From contig JAPDDQ010000009.1 of NCBI GenBank assembly GCA_027587225.1, positions 62,001 to 126,000 of the forward strand: a DNA stretch of 64,000 bases, read 5' to 3'. Below the pieces are notes generated by a model. It was given only the letters and a program-made list of their open reading frames with translations. It had not been told where the DNA came from and did not search any database. The translations under genes were made by a program, and so were the position numbers. This DNA is from Solirubrobacter taibaiensis (GTDB lineage Bacteria > Actinomycetota > Thermoleophilia > Solirubrobacterales > Solirubrobacteraceae). This document shows positions 17,531-24,114 of this stretch, one piece after another; the first letter of the stretch is position 1; the number at the start of each line of letters is the position of its first letter.

Positions 17531-18942
17531 CACGCGCGCTTAGCGCGGCCCTGATCGCGCTGCTGGCCGTCCCCACGACGGCGAGCGCGCACGGGCTCGT
17601 CGGCAAGGCGGACCTGCCGATCCCGATGTGGCTGTTCATCTGGGCCGCGGCCGCCGTGCTCGTGATCTCGTTCGCGGCGCTCGGGGTCCTGTGGTCGAGC
17701 CCGCAACTCGAGCAGGACCGCTTCCGGCCGCTCCCGAACGGGCTCTCGCGCGTGCTCACCAGCCGGCTGCTGGAGGTGCTGTGCGGCGCGATCGGCGTCG
17801 CGCTGCTGGTCGTGGTGATCCTGTGCGGGTTCTTCGGGACCCAGCTCGCGACGCAGAACATCACGCCCACGTTCGTGTACGTCGCGTTCTGGCTCGGGTT
17901 CGTGCCGGTGAGCGTGCTCTTCGGCGACGTGTTCGCCGCCTTCAACCCATGGCGCGCGGTCGGGCGCGCGGTGGGGTGGACGCTGCGGCCCGTGAGCTCC
18001 GACGCCGAGCCGCTGAAGTACCCCGCGTGGCTCGGCTACTACCCCGCCGCGCTCGGGTTGCTCGCCTTCGCGGCGCTCGAGCTGATCTCGGCCCGTGGCG
18101 ACCGGCCGAGCACGATCGCCACCGCCGCGGTGGTCTATTCGCTCGCGACCTGGATCGCCATGGCGGTCTACGGCGTCGACACCTGGTCGCGTCGCGGCGA
18201 AGCGTTCGGCGTCTACTTCAACCTGTTCTCGAAGCTGTCCGTGGTCGAGGTCCGCGGCCGTCAGGTCGGGCTGCGCCGCCCGCTCTCCGGCCTGGCCCGG
18301 ATGACCCCGGAGCCCGGGATCGTCGCGATCGTGATGGTGATGATCGGCACCGTCACGTTCGACGGGCTTAGTGCCGGGCCGACGTGGCTGTCCGCGACGC
18401 GCGAGCCGATCGGCTGGCTGATCGACGCCGGCCTCAAGCCGCGCTACGCCGTCGAGCTCGTGTACACGCTCGGGATGACGGTGATCGTGCTCGCGATCAC
18501 CGGCCTGTACCGGCTCGCGATCGCGGGCGTGCGCACCGTCGACCGATCACGCTCCGGTCGTGAGCTCGCGCGCCAGTTCGCGCCTTCGCTCGTCCCGATC
18601 GCGCTCGCGTACGCCGCGGCGCACTACGTGAGCCTGCTGCTGTTCCAGGGCCAGATGATCCTGCCGCTCGCGTCCGATCCCGCCGGCCAGGGCTGGGACC
18701 TGCTCGGGCTGGCCGCGGGGGACATCAACTACTCGTTCATCGGCCCCGAGACGTTCTGGTACATCCAGGCCGCGCTCGTGCTCGTCGGCCATGTCGCCGC
18801 GCTGGCGCTCGCGCACGACCGGGCGCTGGTGCTCTACCGCCACCACAAGCAGGCGGTGCGCTCGCAGTACTGGATGCTCGGCGTGATGGTGACGTTCACC
18901 GTCCTCGCTCTGTGGCTGCTGTCGGAAGCGGCGGAGGGTTAG
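17527..18942 (+). CDS. Polytopic membrane protein, role unknown
   Basis: A 471-residue protein with a signal-like N-terminus ending TASAHGLVGKADLPIP and then about ten membrane segments. The TTG start at 17527 overlaps the preceding TGA as TTGA and gives the signal peptide directly. Similar actinobacterial proteins are sometimes labelled fenitrothion hydrolase after the FedA/FedB membrane proteins; I cannot confirm that activity and would not transfer it. No cofactor motif is evident, although His and Trp are frequent in loops. Its coupling to the propeller lipoprotein suggests a two-component membrane complex, perhaps linked to the metal genes around it. Confidence 0.7.
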   Translation: MTRALSAALIALLAVPTTASAHGLVGKADLPIPMWLFIWAAAAVLVISFAALGVLWSSPQLEQDRFRPLPNGLSRVLTSRLLEVLCGAIGVALLVVVILCGFFGTQLATQNITPTFVYVAFWLGFVPVSVLFGDVFAAFNPWRAVGRAVGWTLRPVSSDAEPLKYPAWLGYYPAALGLLAFAALELISARGDRPSTIATAAVVYSLATWIAMAVYGVDTWSRRGEAFGVYFNLFSKLSVVEVRGRQVGLRRPLSGLARMTPEPGIVAIVMVMIGTVTFDGLSAGPTWLSATREPIGWLIDAGLKPRYAVELVYTLGMTVIVLAITGLYRLAIAGVRTVDRSRSGRELARQFAPSLVPIALAYAAAHYVSLLLFQGQMILPLASDPAGQGWDLLGLAAGDINYSFIGPETFWYIQAALVLVGHVAALALAHDRALVLYRHHKQAVRSQYWMLGVMVTFTVLALWLLSEAAEG

Positions 18943-19760
18943 CTGAGCAGCCGCTCGGCCTGGCGGCTCGTCATCCCCGCGGGGACGCACGCGACGATGA
19001 GCGCCAGCAGCGCGAGCGGCGAGAGCGGCAGGCACCAGTCCGCGGGGACCGGGCGCAGCAGGTACAGCGTCGCGCCCACGAGCGCGAGCAGGACCGCGGC
19101 GGCGACCATGAGCGACAACGCACTCGCCGGACGGAGGTCCCCGAGCAGGTGACGCACGCGCTCCGGCCCTGCGCCCGCGCCGTGCTCCTCGAACGCGAGC
19201 AACGCCGAGGCCAAGGACCGCGGGCCCGTGCTGCGCATCGCCACCGCGTCGGCGGCCAGTTCGGACACAGCGGCGTGCGCGTGCGCGGTCCGGCGCAGCG
19301 ACGGGATGAACCAGAAGCCGTCGCAGACCGCCTTCACCAGCGCGCGCCGGAGCGGGTCGCGGCGGCGCGCGTGGTGGCGCTCATGCGCGAGCACGCACCG
19401 CAGCTCGTCGTCATCCAACCGGTCGATCAGGCCGTCCGAGATGACGATCCGGGGTCGGAGGAAGCCGAGGGTGAACGCCTGCGGGCGACGGGTCGCGATC
19501 AGCAGGATCGGGGTGCCGAGGACCGTGCCCGGCAGAACGGGCAGTCGCCTCGCGAACGCGCGGTGGCGCACGAGCTGGCGCGCCAGAGACGCGCCCATCG
19601 ACAGCAGTGCGAGCGCTTCGAGCGCAACCACCATCGCTGCGGGCGAGCTGGCGTGAAACCGCAGCACGTCCACCGCGACGAGGAGCATCGTCAGCAGGAT
19701 CGTGGTCACGAGCGCGCACACGGCGAGCTCCAGGCGCACCAGATGCGCGCGCTCAGTCAC
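18939..19760 (-). CDS. M56-family membrane metallopeptidase (BlaR1-like)
   Basis: A 273-residue integral membrane zinc protease. Two N-terminal helices (about 10-33 and 40-60) precede a cytoplasmic domain with LAHERHHARRRDP, in which His126 and His130 form HExxH with catalytic Glu127. FTLGFLRPRIVISDGL is the conserved M56/M48 lead-in. Two C-terminal helices follow (about 215-255). It has no penicillin-binding sensor domain, so it is the short form common in actinobacteria. It is coupled to the BlaI-type repressor upstream (8-base overlap), which it probably cleaves or helps to inactivate. Confidence 0.9.
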   Translation of the reverse strand: MTERAHLVRLELAVCALVTTILLTMLLVAVDVLRFHASSPAAMVVALEALALLSMGASLARQLVRHRAFARRLPVLPGTVLGTPILLIATRRPQAFTLGFLRPRIVISDGLIDRLDDDELRCVLAHERHHARRRDPLRRALVKAVCDGFWFIPSLRRTAHAHAAVSELAADAVAMRSTGPRSLASALLAFEEHGAGAGPERVRHLLGDLRPASALSLMVAAAVLLALVGATLYLLRPVPADWCLPLSPLALLALIVACVPAGMTSRQAERLLS

Positions 19761-20127
19761 TGCGAGCGCGGCGCCGCAGCGCTCGCTGGCGCGCCGGTTC
19801 GAGCTGGGCGAAGCGGCGGGCGAACTCCGTCAAAGCCAGATCACCGTACGCGTCCAGCAGCGCGTCGACCTCGACCTCCGACCGGACCCGCATGTAGTCC
19901 TCGCGATCCACGGCCGGCACGTAGATGTCCTTCTTGCCCTCGCGCCGGCGGTCGAGGAAGCCCTTGCGGTCCAGCCGCGTCATCACCGTCAGGACGGTCG
20001 TGTACGACCGCGGGCCGTCGGCGTCGTCGGCCAGCGCGTCCGTCACCGAGCGCACCGTGGCCTCCTCCTGCTCCCAGACCGCGGCCATGATCTTCGTCTC
20101 GAGCTCGTGCAGCGCGGGGTGCGTCAT
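19753..20127 (-). CDS. BlaI/MecI/CopY-family transcriptional repressor
   Basis: A 124-residue winged-helix repressor. The start HELETKIMAAVWEQEEATVR and the recognition block RSYTTVLTVMTRLDRKGFLDR are standard for the family. REGKKDIYVPAVDREDYM is the linker that partner proteases cut in characterised members. It is followed by the M56 protease gene and preceded, on the same strand, by the ZIP transporter and multicopper oxidase genes. It may control that operon, its own promoter, or both. CopY-like members respond to copper, but no Cys-rich copper site is present at its C-terminus. Confidence 0.92.
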   Translation of the reverse strand: MTHPALHELETKIMAAVWEQEEATVRSVTDALADDADGPRSYTTVLTVMTRLDRKGFLDRRREGKKDIYVPAVDREDYMRVRSEVEVDALLDAYGDLALTEFARRFAQLEPARQRALRRRARSD

Positions 20128-20136
20128 CCGCCGCCC

Positions 20137-20142
20137 AGCGTA
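20137..20142 (-). promoter_or_regulatory. Probable -10 element of blaI-M56
   Basis: On the minus strand TACGCT lies 9 bases before the BlaI ATG. Just upstream, still before the ZIP stop, TACTAC and GTAC elements (around 20142-20163) are reminiscent of BlaI boxes but do not form a clean dyad. Confidence 0.4.
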
Positions 20143-20162
20143 CCGACGATCCGCGTAGTACG

Positions 20163-21335
20163 TCAGGCGGCGACCAGCAGCCCCGTGAGGAACATCACCG
20201 CGATCCCGCTGAGCATCCCGACCGCGGCGCCGGGGTGCAGGACGCGCCCGTGGTCGTCGCGGACCGACGGCAGCAGCGTGACGATGACCTGCAGGATCGC
20301 GCCGGCCCCGAAGCCGAACAGGAACGCCGCGATCGAGGCGTTGTAGGCGCCCGCGCCGATCCATGCCCCGAGCACGGCCGGTGCGCCCGCGATCACGCCC
20401 AGCGCGGCCAACCGGCGCAGCGACGCGCGCTCGTTGGCCATGGGCGCGACGATCGCCAGGCCCTCGGTGGTGTTGTGGATGGCGAAGCCGATCACCAGGA
20501 AGGCGCCGAGCGCCAGCGCGCCGGCGGAATAGGCGGCGCCGATGGCCACGCCTTCGCCGAGGTTGTGGAGGCCGATGCCGATCGCGATCAGCAGCGCGAG
20601 CGAGCTGCCCGAAGCCTTGGCGGCCCGGCGGGAGAGCCACGCGGACACGCCGCTCAGCAACAGGTAGGCGACCCCCGCGCCGACGAACACGAGCGCCGCG
20701 CCGCCGAACGCCTGCGAGCCCTCGGCCGCCAGCTCGAACCCTTCGAAGGCGGCATCGACGCCCAGGAACGCGAGCAGGCCGATGGTCAACGCCATCAGGC
20801 CGCGCAGCCAGGCCGGTGGGACCCGCCGCAGCCACGGCAGCCACAGCATCCCGAGCGCGACGGGGATCACGCCGACGTAGATGCCGAGCAACGCCATCAG
20901 CCCGAAGAAACCGGCGTCGGGAGCGGGCGTCTCCACGGCGACGGGAATCTCGTGCGCGATCGTCCCGCCGGCGGACGTGACGAGCGCGACCTCGTAGGCC
21001 TCGCCCTCCACCCACGGCTGGGCGATCCGCACGGTCGCCGTCTCCAGGCGCCCGATCGGCGACTCGGCGCCCGTGAACTGCACGAAGGCGTCGTTGACGA
21101 CGGCTTGCGCCACCGACACCGCATCCGGCCCGTCGTTGCGCACCGTCAACTCGATGATGCCCGGCTCCAGGACCGTGCGCTCGATCGCCAGCTCTTCCGC
21201 GGGCGGGCCGACGCGCTCGCCGATCCCGGGCGCGTCGAGCGCCGCGAACAGCGCGATGCCACCGGCGATCAGCAGCAGTGGCACGAGCCCGAGGACCCAC
21301 GCCGGCACGCGCACCCCGCGCGTTGCGGCTTGCAT
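20163..21335 (-). CDS. ZIP-family metal transporter with extracytoplasmic N-terminal domain
   Basis: A 390-residue protein. The C-terminal 250 residues form a ZIP transporter with eight predicted helices and both metal-site motifs, HNLGEG (257-262) and HNTTEG (287-292). Family role: uptake of Zn, Fe or Mn. The first 140 residues are unusual for ZIP: one membrane anchor (about 13-31), then a domain rich in beta strands with VLEPGIIELTVRNDGPDAVS, resembling CARDB/DUF11-type extracellular folds. ATG 21335 overlaps the TGA of the multicopper oxidase gene as ATGA, so the two proteins are made together. Confidence 0.85.
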   Translation of the reverse strand: MQAATRGVRVPAWVLGLVPLLLIAGGIALFAALDAPGIGERVGPPAEELAIERTVLEPGIIELTVRNDGPDAVSVAQAVVNDAFVQFTGAESPIGRLETATVRIAQPWVEGEAYEVALVTSAGGTIAHEIPVAVETPAPDAGFFGLMALLGIYVGVIPVALGMLWLPWLRRVPPAWLRGLMALTIGLLAFLGVDAAFEGFELAAEGSQAFGGAALVFVGAGVAYLLLSGVSAWLSRRAAKASGSSLALLIAIGIGLHNLGEGVAIGAAYSAGALALGAFLVIGFAIHNTTEGLAIVAPMANERASLRRLAALGVIAGAPAVLGAWIGAGAYNASIAAFLFGFGAGAILQVIVTLLPSVRDDHGRVLHPGAAVGMLSGIAVMFLTGLLVAA

Positions 21336-22360
21336 CACGACACCTCGAAGATGCCTTGCCAGCCGAGCTCGGTGAACTCGGACTGGTGCGCGTGGAACAT
21401 GTACTTGCCGGGGTACGCGAACCGCCACTCGGCGATCCCGCGCTGGCCCTGGCACATCATCACCGTGTCGGTGAACTCCGCCGGGGTCTTCGACGTGCCC
21501 GTCGGGTAGTAGTCGAACAGGTTCCCGTGCAGGTGGAACGAGTTGATCAGGTCGTACTCGAGCACGTTGACGATGTACACCCGGGTGAGCTCCCCGACCT
21601 TCGCCTGGATCGGCCGGTCCATGTACGCGAAGCCGATCGTGTTGGCGGCGTAGACCTCGTTCGCCCGGTCGAAGTTGGTGTCGAACCCGTTCATGACCAT
21701 CACGAGCTCGTCGGCTTCTTCACGCCCGTCCTTCGGGTCGACGATGAACGCGCCGTAGAGGCCCTTGGCGATGTGCTCGGCCAGCGGCCGCACGTGGCAG
21801 TGGTAGAGGTGCAGGCCGGCGGGGAGCGCGTCGAACTCGTAGACGGTGCTGCCGCCCGGTTCGATCTGCCCTGCGCCGATCCCGGGCACGCCGTCCATCT
21901 CGGCCGGGTGGATGCCGTGGAAGTGGATCGTGTGCGGGTGGTCGGAGCCGTTGTTGAACGTGATCCGCAGGCGCTCGCCCTCGCGCGCCCGCAACGTGGG
22001 ACCGGGGATGCGGCCGTTGTAGGTCCAGGCGGCGAACTTCACACCCGGCATGACCTCGATCTCCTTGTCGATCGCGTTCAGCGTCCACTCCCGCAGCACG
22101 CGGCCGGACGCGAGCCGGCGCGTCGTGCCCCAGTCGAAGTCGCGCACGAGCTCGTGCGGGTCGAAGCCGTTGGCGACGTGATCGACGGCGACGTTGTTGC
22201 GGAAGTTCGCGTGGCCGCTGTCGTGGCCGGCGTGGCCGTTGTGGCCCTGGACGGTGGCGGCCGAGTGGCCGCCGGCCGCCGAAGCATGGAGGAGCGCGCC
22301 GCCGGCGCCGAGCAGGGGGATCCCGCCGGCGATCAGCCGGCGACGTGTTAGCTCTGGCAC
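21335..22360 (-). CDS. Two-domain multicopper oxidase with Tat-like signal and His-rich linker
   Basis: A 341-residue secreted copper oxidase. It starts with a twin-arginine-like stretch TRRRLIAGGIPLLG. A His-rich segment follows (GHNGHAGHDSGH, about 39-50), probably a metal-binding tail. Copper motifs are HPHTIHFHG (141-149), LYHCHVRPLAEH (185-196), NSFHLHGN (273-280) and YMFHAHQSEF (320-329). The Cys that binds type 1 copper is present only in the first cupredoxin domain (Cys188); HAH in the second lacks it, as in some two-domain oxidases that trimerise. Likely roles are oxidation of Cu(I), Fe(II) or Mn(II). GTG 22360 is the start. Confidence 0.9.
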   Translation of the reverse strand: MPELTRRRLIAGGIPLLGAGGALLHASAAGGHSAATVQGHNGHAGHDSGHANFRNNVAVDHVANGFDPHELVRDFDWGTTRRLASGRVLREWTLNAIDKEIEVMPGVKFAAWTYNGRIPGPTLRAREGERLRITFNNGSDHPHTIHFHGIHPAEMDGVPGIGAGQIEPGGSTVYEFDALPAGLHLYHCHVRPLAEHIAKGLYGAFIVDPKDGREEADELVMVMNGFDTNFDRANEVYAANTIGFAYMDRPIQAKVGELTRVYIVNVLEYDLINSFHLHGNLFDYYPTGTSKTPAEFTDTVMMCQGQRGIAEWRFAYPGKYMFHAHQSEFTELGWQGIFEVS

Positions 22361-22367
22361 GTGCCTA

Positions 22368-22396
22368 ATTGTGACACGTCTAAATATGGTTGTAAA
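22368..22396 (-). promoter_or_regulatory. Candidate promoter of the multicopper oxidase-ZIP operon
   Basis: Minus strand: -35 TTTACA (22396-22391), 17-base spacer, -10 CACAAT (22373-22368), then 7 bases to the GTG. The -10 and spacer contain GTGACACGT in plus orientation (22371-22379), identical to half of the 14-base palindrome in the deacetylase promoter at 58540. A palindrome GGCACGTGCC (22356-22365) covers the start codon. Confidence 0.5.
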
Positions 22397-22444
22397 GGCA
22401 GCTAGTAGTCGCGTCGGCCAATACGCTCTACCTTCCGGTCAGCC

Positions 22445-22891
22445 ATGACTCACCGAACGCGCCTCAGCCTGCTCACCCTTGCCGTCTCGATCGGGCTTGC
22501 GACCGTGCCGGCGGTCGCGTCCGCGGGGGCCGGCTTCACCGTGCCGTCCGGCAACACGGTGTGCGGCATCCTCACGGCCAAGCAGGCGGCCGGTCGCGGC
22601 GCGGGGCTCTACTGCTCCTCGTCGTACATCCCGCGCAAGGGCGAGCTTGAAGGCGGCGTCAAGCTCAACCGCACCGGGAAGGCCCGCCTCATCACGCTCG
22701 GCAACGACGACTCCCTGCCGATCTCCGGCTACAACGGCGAGGGCCGCGAGTACAGCAAGCGCCCGGTGCTCGGCTACGGGAAGACGTTCAAGCGCGGCGG
22801 GTTCAGCTGCGTCAGCCGCTCGACCGGGCTGACGTGCCGGCGCGGCTCCCACGGCTTCTTCCTCTCGCGCGAGAAGCGCCGCTTGTTCTAA
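22445..22891 (+). CDS. Small secreted protein, DUF6636-like
   Basis: A 148-residue exported protein. A signal peptide ends near AVASAG, followed by FTVPSGNTVCGIL, a Gly/Arg-rich middle and FSCVSRSTGLTCRRGSHGFF with LSREKRRLF at the end. The pattern PSGN...C, GLTC...HGFFLSRE matches the actinobacterial family I know as DUF6636 (tentative). Four Cys residues may form two disulfides. No enzymatic motif is visible. It starts 84 bases from the divergent oxidase operon and ends in a 4-base tail-to-tail overlap with the response regulator. Confidence 0.7.
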   Translation: MTHRTRLSLLTLAVSIGLATVPAVASAGAGFTVPSGNTVCGILTAKQAAGRGAGLYCSSSYIPRKGELEGGVKLNRTGKARLITLGNDDSLPISGYNGEGREYSKRPVLGYGKTFKRGGFSCVSRSTGLTCRRGSHGFFLSREKRRLF

Positions 22892-23547
22892 CCGGCGCCC
22901 GGCCGGATGAGCCCGGTCTCGTAGGCCAGCACGACGGCCTGGACGCGTGAGTTCACGCCGAGCTTGGAGAGCATGCGCGTGACGTGCGACTTGATCGTCG
23001 TGTCCGAGAGGAACAGCTCGCGGCCCATCTCGGCGTTCGACAGCCCGCGGGCGAGCAGGCCAAGGATCTCGCGCTCGCGCGGCGTGAGGCCGTCGAGCCG
23101 CGCACGCAGCTCGGGGTCGAAGTCCGGGCGGGCGAGGAAGTGCTCGACGAGGCGGGTGGTGATCACCGGGTCCAGCAGCGACTCGCCGGTCGCGACCGTG
23201 CGGACGGCCTCCGTCAACCGCTCCGCCGGGGCCGACTTCAAGAGGAAGCCGGCCGCGCCGGCGCGCAACGCGCGGTAGACGTACTCGTCCCGGTCGAACG
23301 TGGTGATCACCAGCACCCGCGCGCGGCTGCCCGCGGCCAGCAGTCGCTTCGTCGCCTCCAGCCCGTCCAGGCGCGGCATGCGGATGTCCATCAGGACGAC
23401 GTCCGGGTGCGTGCGCAAGGTCTCGTCGACGGCCTCGACGCCGTCGGCGGCCTCGGCGATCACCTCGAGATCGTCCTCGGCCTCCAGGATCGCCCGGAGC
23501 CCACCGCGCAGGAGCGCCTGGTCGTCGGCGATCAGGAGCTTTGTCAC
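22888..23547 (-). CDS. NarL/LuxR-family response regulator
   Basis: A 219-residue regulator: receiver VTKLLIADDQALLRGGL with acceptor Asp54 in VLMDIRMP, Lys in GFLLKSAP, and a GerE-type helix-turn-helix LTPREREILGLLARGLSNAE then TTIKSHVTRMLSKLGVNSR. It is close in length and sequence to the regulator at 55704; both end in a LIRPG tail, so they are paralogues. GTG 23547 overlaps the stop of the pseudokinase gene upstream (GTGA). The catalytically intact kinase at 24115, divergently encoded, is the likeliest phospho-donor. Confidence 0.93.
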   Translation of the reverse strand: MTKLLIADDQALLRGGLRAILEAEDDLEVIAEAADGVEAVDETLRTHPDVVLMDIRMPRLDGLEATKRLLAAGSRARVLVITTFDRDEYVYRALRAGAAGFLLKSAPAERLTEAVRTVATGESLLDPVITTRLVEHFLARPDFDPELRARLDGLTPREREILGLLARGLSNAEMGRELFLSDTTIKSHVTRMLSKLGVNSRVQAVVLAYETGLIRPGAG

Positions 23548-24065
23548 GGCTCGAGCGGCAGCTTGATCGACCAGCCGTCGCGGCCGCGACGCCGGACCGT
23601 GCCGGCACACGGCCGGACGAACGCGCGCAACGAGGCCTCGCGGCGCGCGTCGAGCTCCCCGCGGCAGCGGATCTCCAGCCAGTGCTCGTCGACGCGGAAC
23701 GCGAGGTCACAGCCGGCCAGCAGCTCGACACAGCGGTAGGCGCACACCGCGACCCCGCCCGGCAGACCCTCCGCGAAGCCGGGCACCGGCGCCAGCGGCA
23801 GCGGCGCGCCGTCGTCCAGCAGCCGGGCGAGCCGGCACAGCTCGTCCATCGCCTCCGCGGTGAGCCCGCGGACGGCCTGAATCGCCCGCGCGGCGCCGCT
23901 GTCGGCCGCGTCGAGCAGCCGCTCGGCGGCCGCGGCCTGCACCTGGACGGCGGCGATGCGATGCGCGATGAGATCGTTGAGGTCAGCCGCCAGCGAGAGC
24001 CGTGGACCAGAGGGGAGACGCGTCACGGAACCCGACGCTAGCCCAAGGTCGTCCACTGCACCCAC
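23544..24065 (-). CDS. Truncated NarL-type histidine pseudokinase lacking the phospho-acceptor His
   Basis: A 173-residue soluble protein that aligns with the HisKA_3 helix pair of NarX/DesK-type kinases: LSLAADLNDLIAHRIAAVQV where active kinases read L-x-x-E-L-H-D. The acceptor His is Asn30. The C-terminal part has lost the N-box Asn and the glycine boxes of the ATPase domain, and there is no membrane segment. It therefore cannot act as a kinase in the normal way. It may bind the regulator made from the overlapping gene downstream, or form dimers with an active kinase. The GTG start at 24065 is uncertain; other GTGs occur 4 and 13 codons on. Confidence 0.8.
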   Translation of the reverse strand: MGAVDDLGLASGSVTRLPSGPRLSLAADLNDLIAHRIAAVQVQAAAAERLLDAADSGAARAIQAVRGLTAEAMDELCRLARLLDDGAPLPLAPVPGFAEGLPGGVAVCAYRCVELLAGCDLAFRVDEHWLEIRCRGELDARREASLRAFVRPCAGTVRRRGRDGWSIKLPLEP

Positions 24066-24114
24066 ACCAAAAGGTGGATGTCACATCGCCAATCCGATGC
24101 AACACTCGCGCCGG

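Noticed and set aside
22356..22365. GGCACGTGCC palindrome as a DtxR/IdeR iron box
   Set aside because: It lacks the TTAGGTTAG core on both sides; only a 10-base palindrome is present over a start codon.
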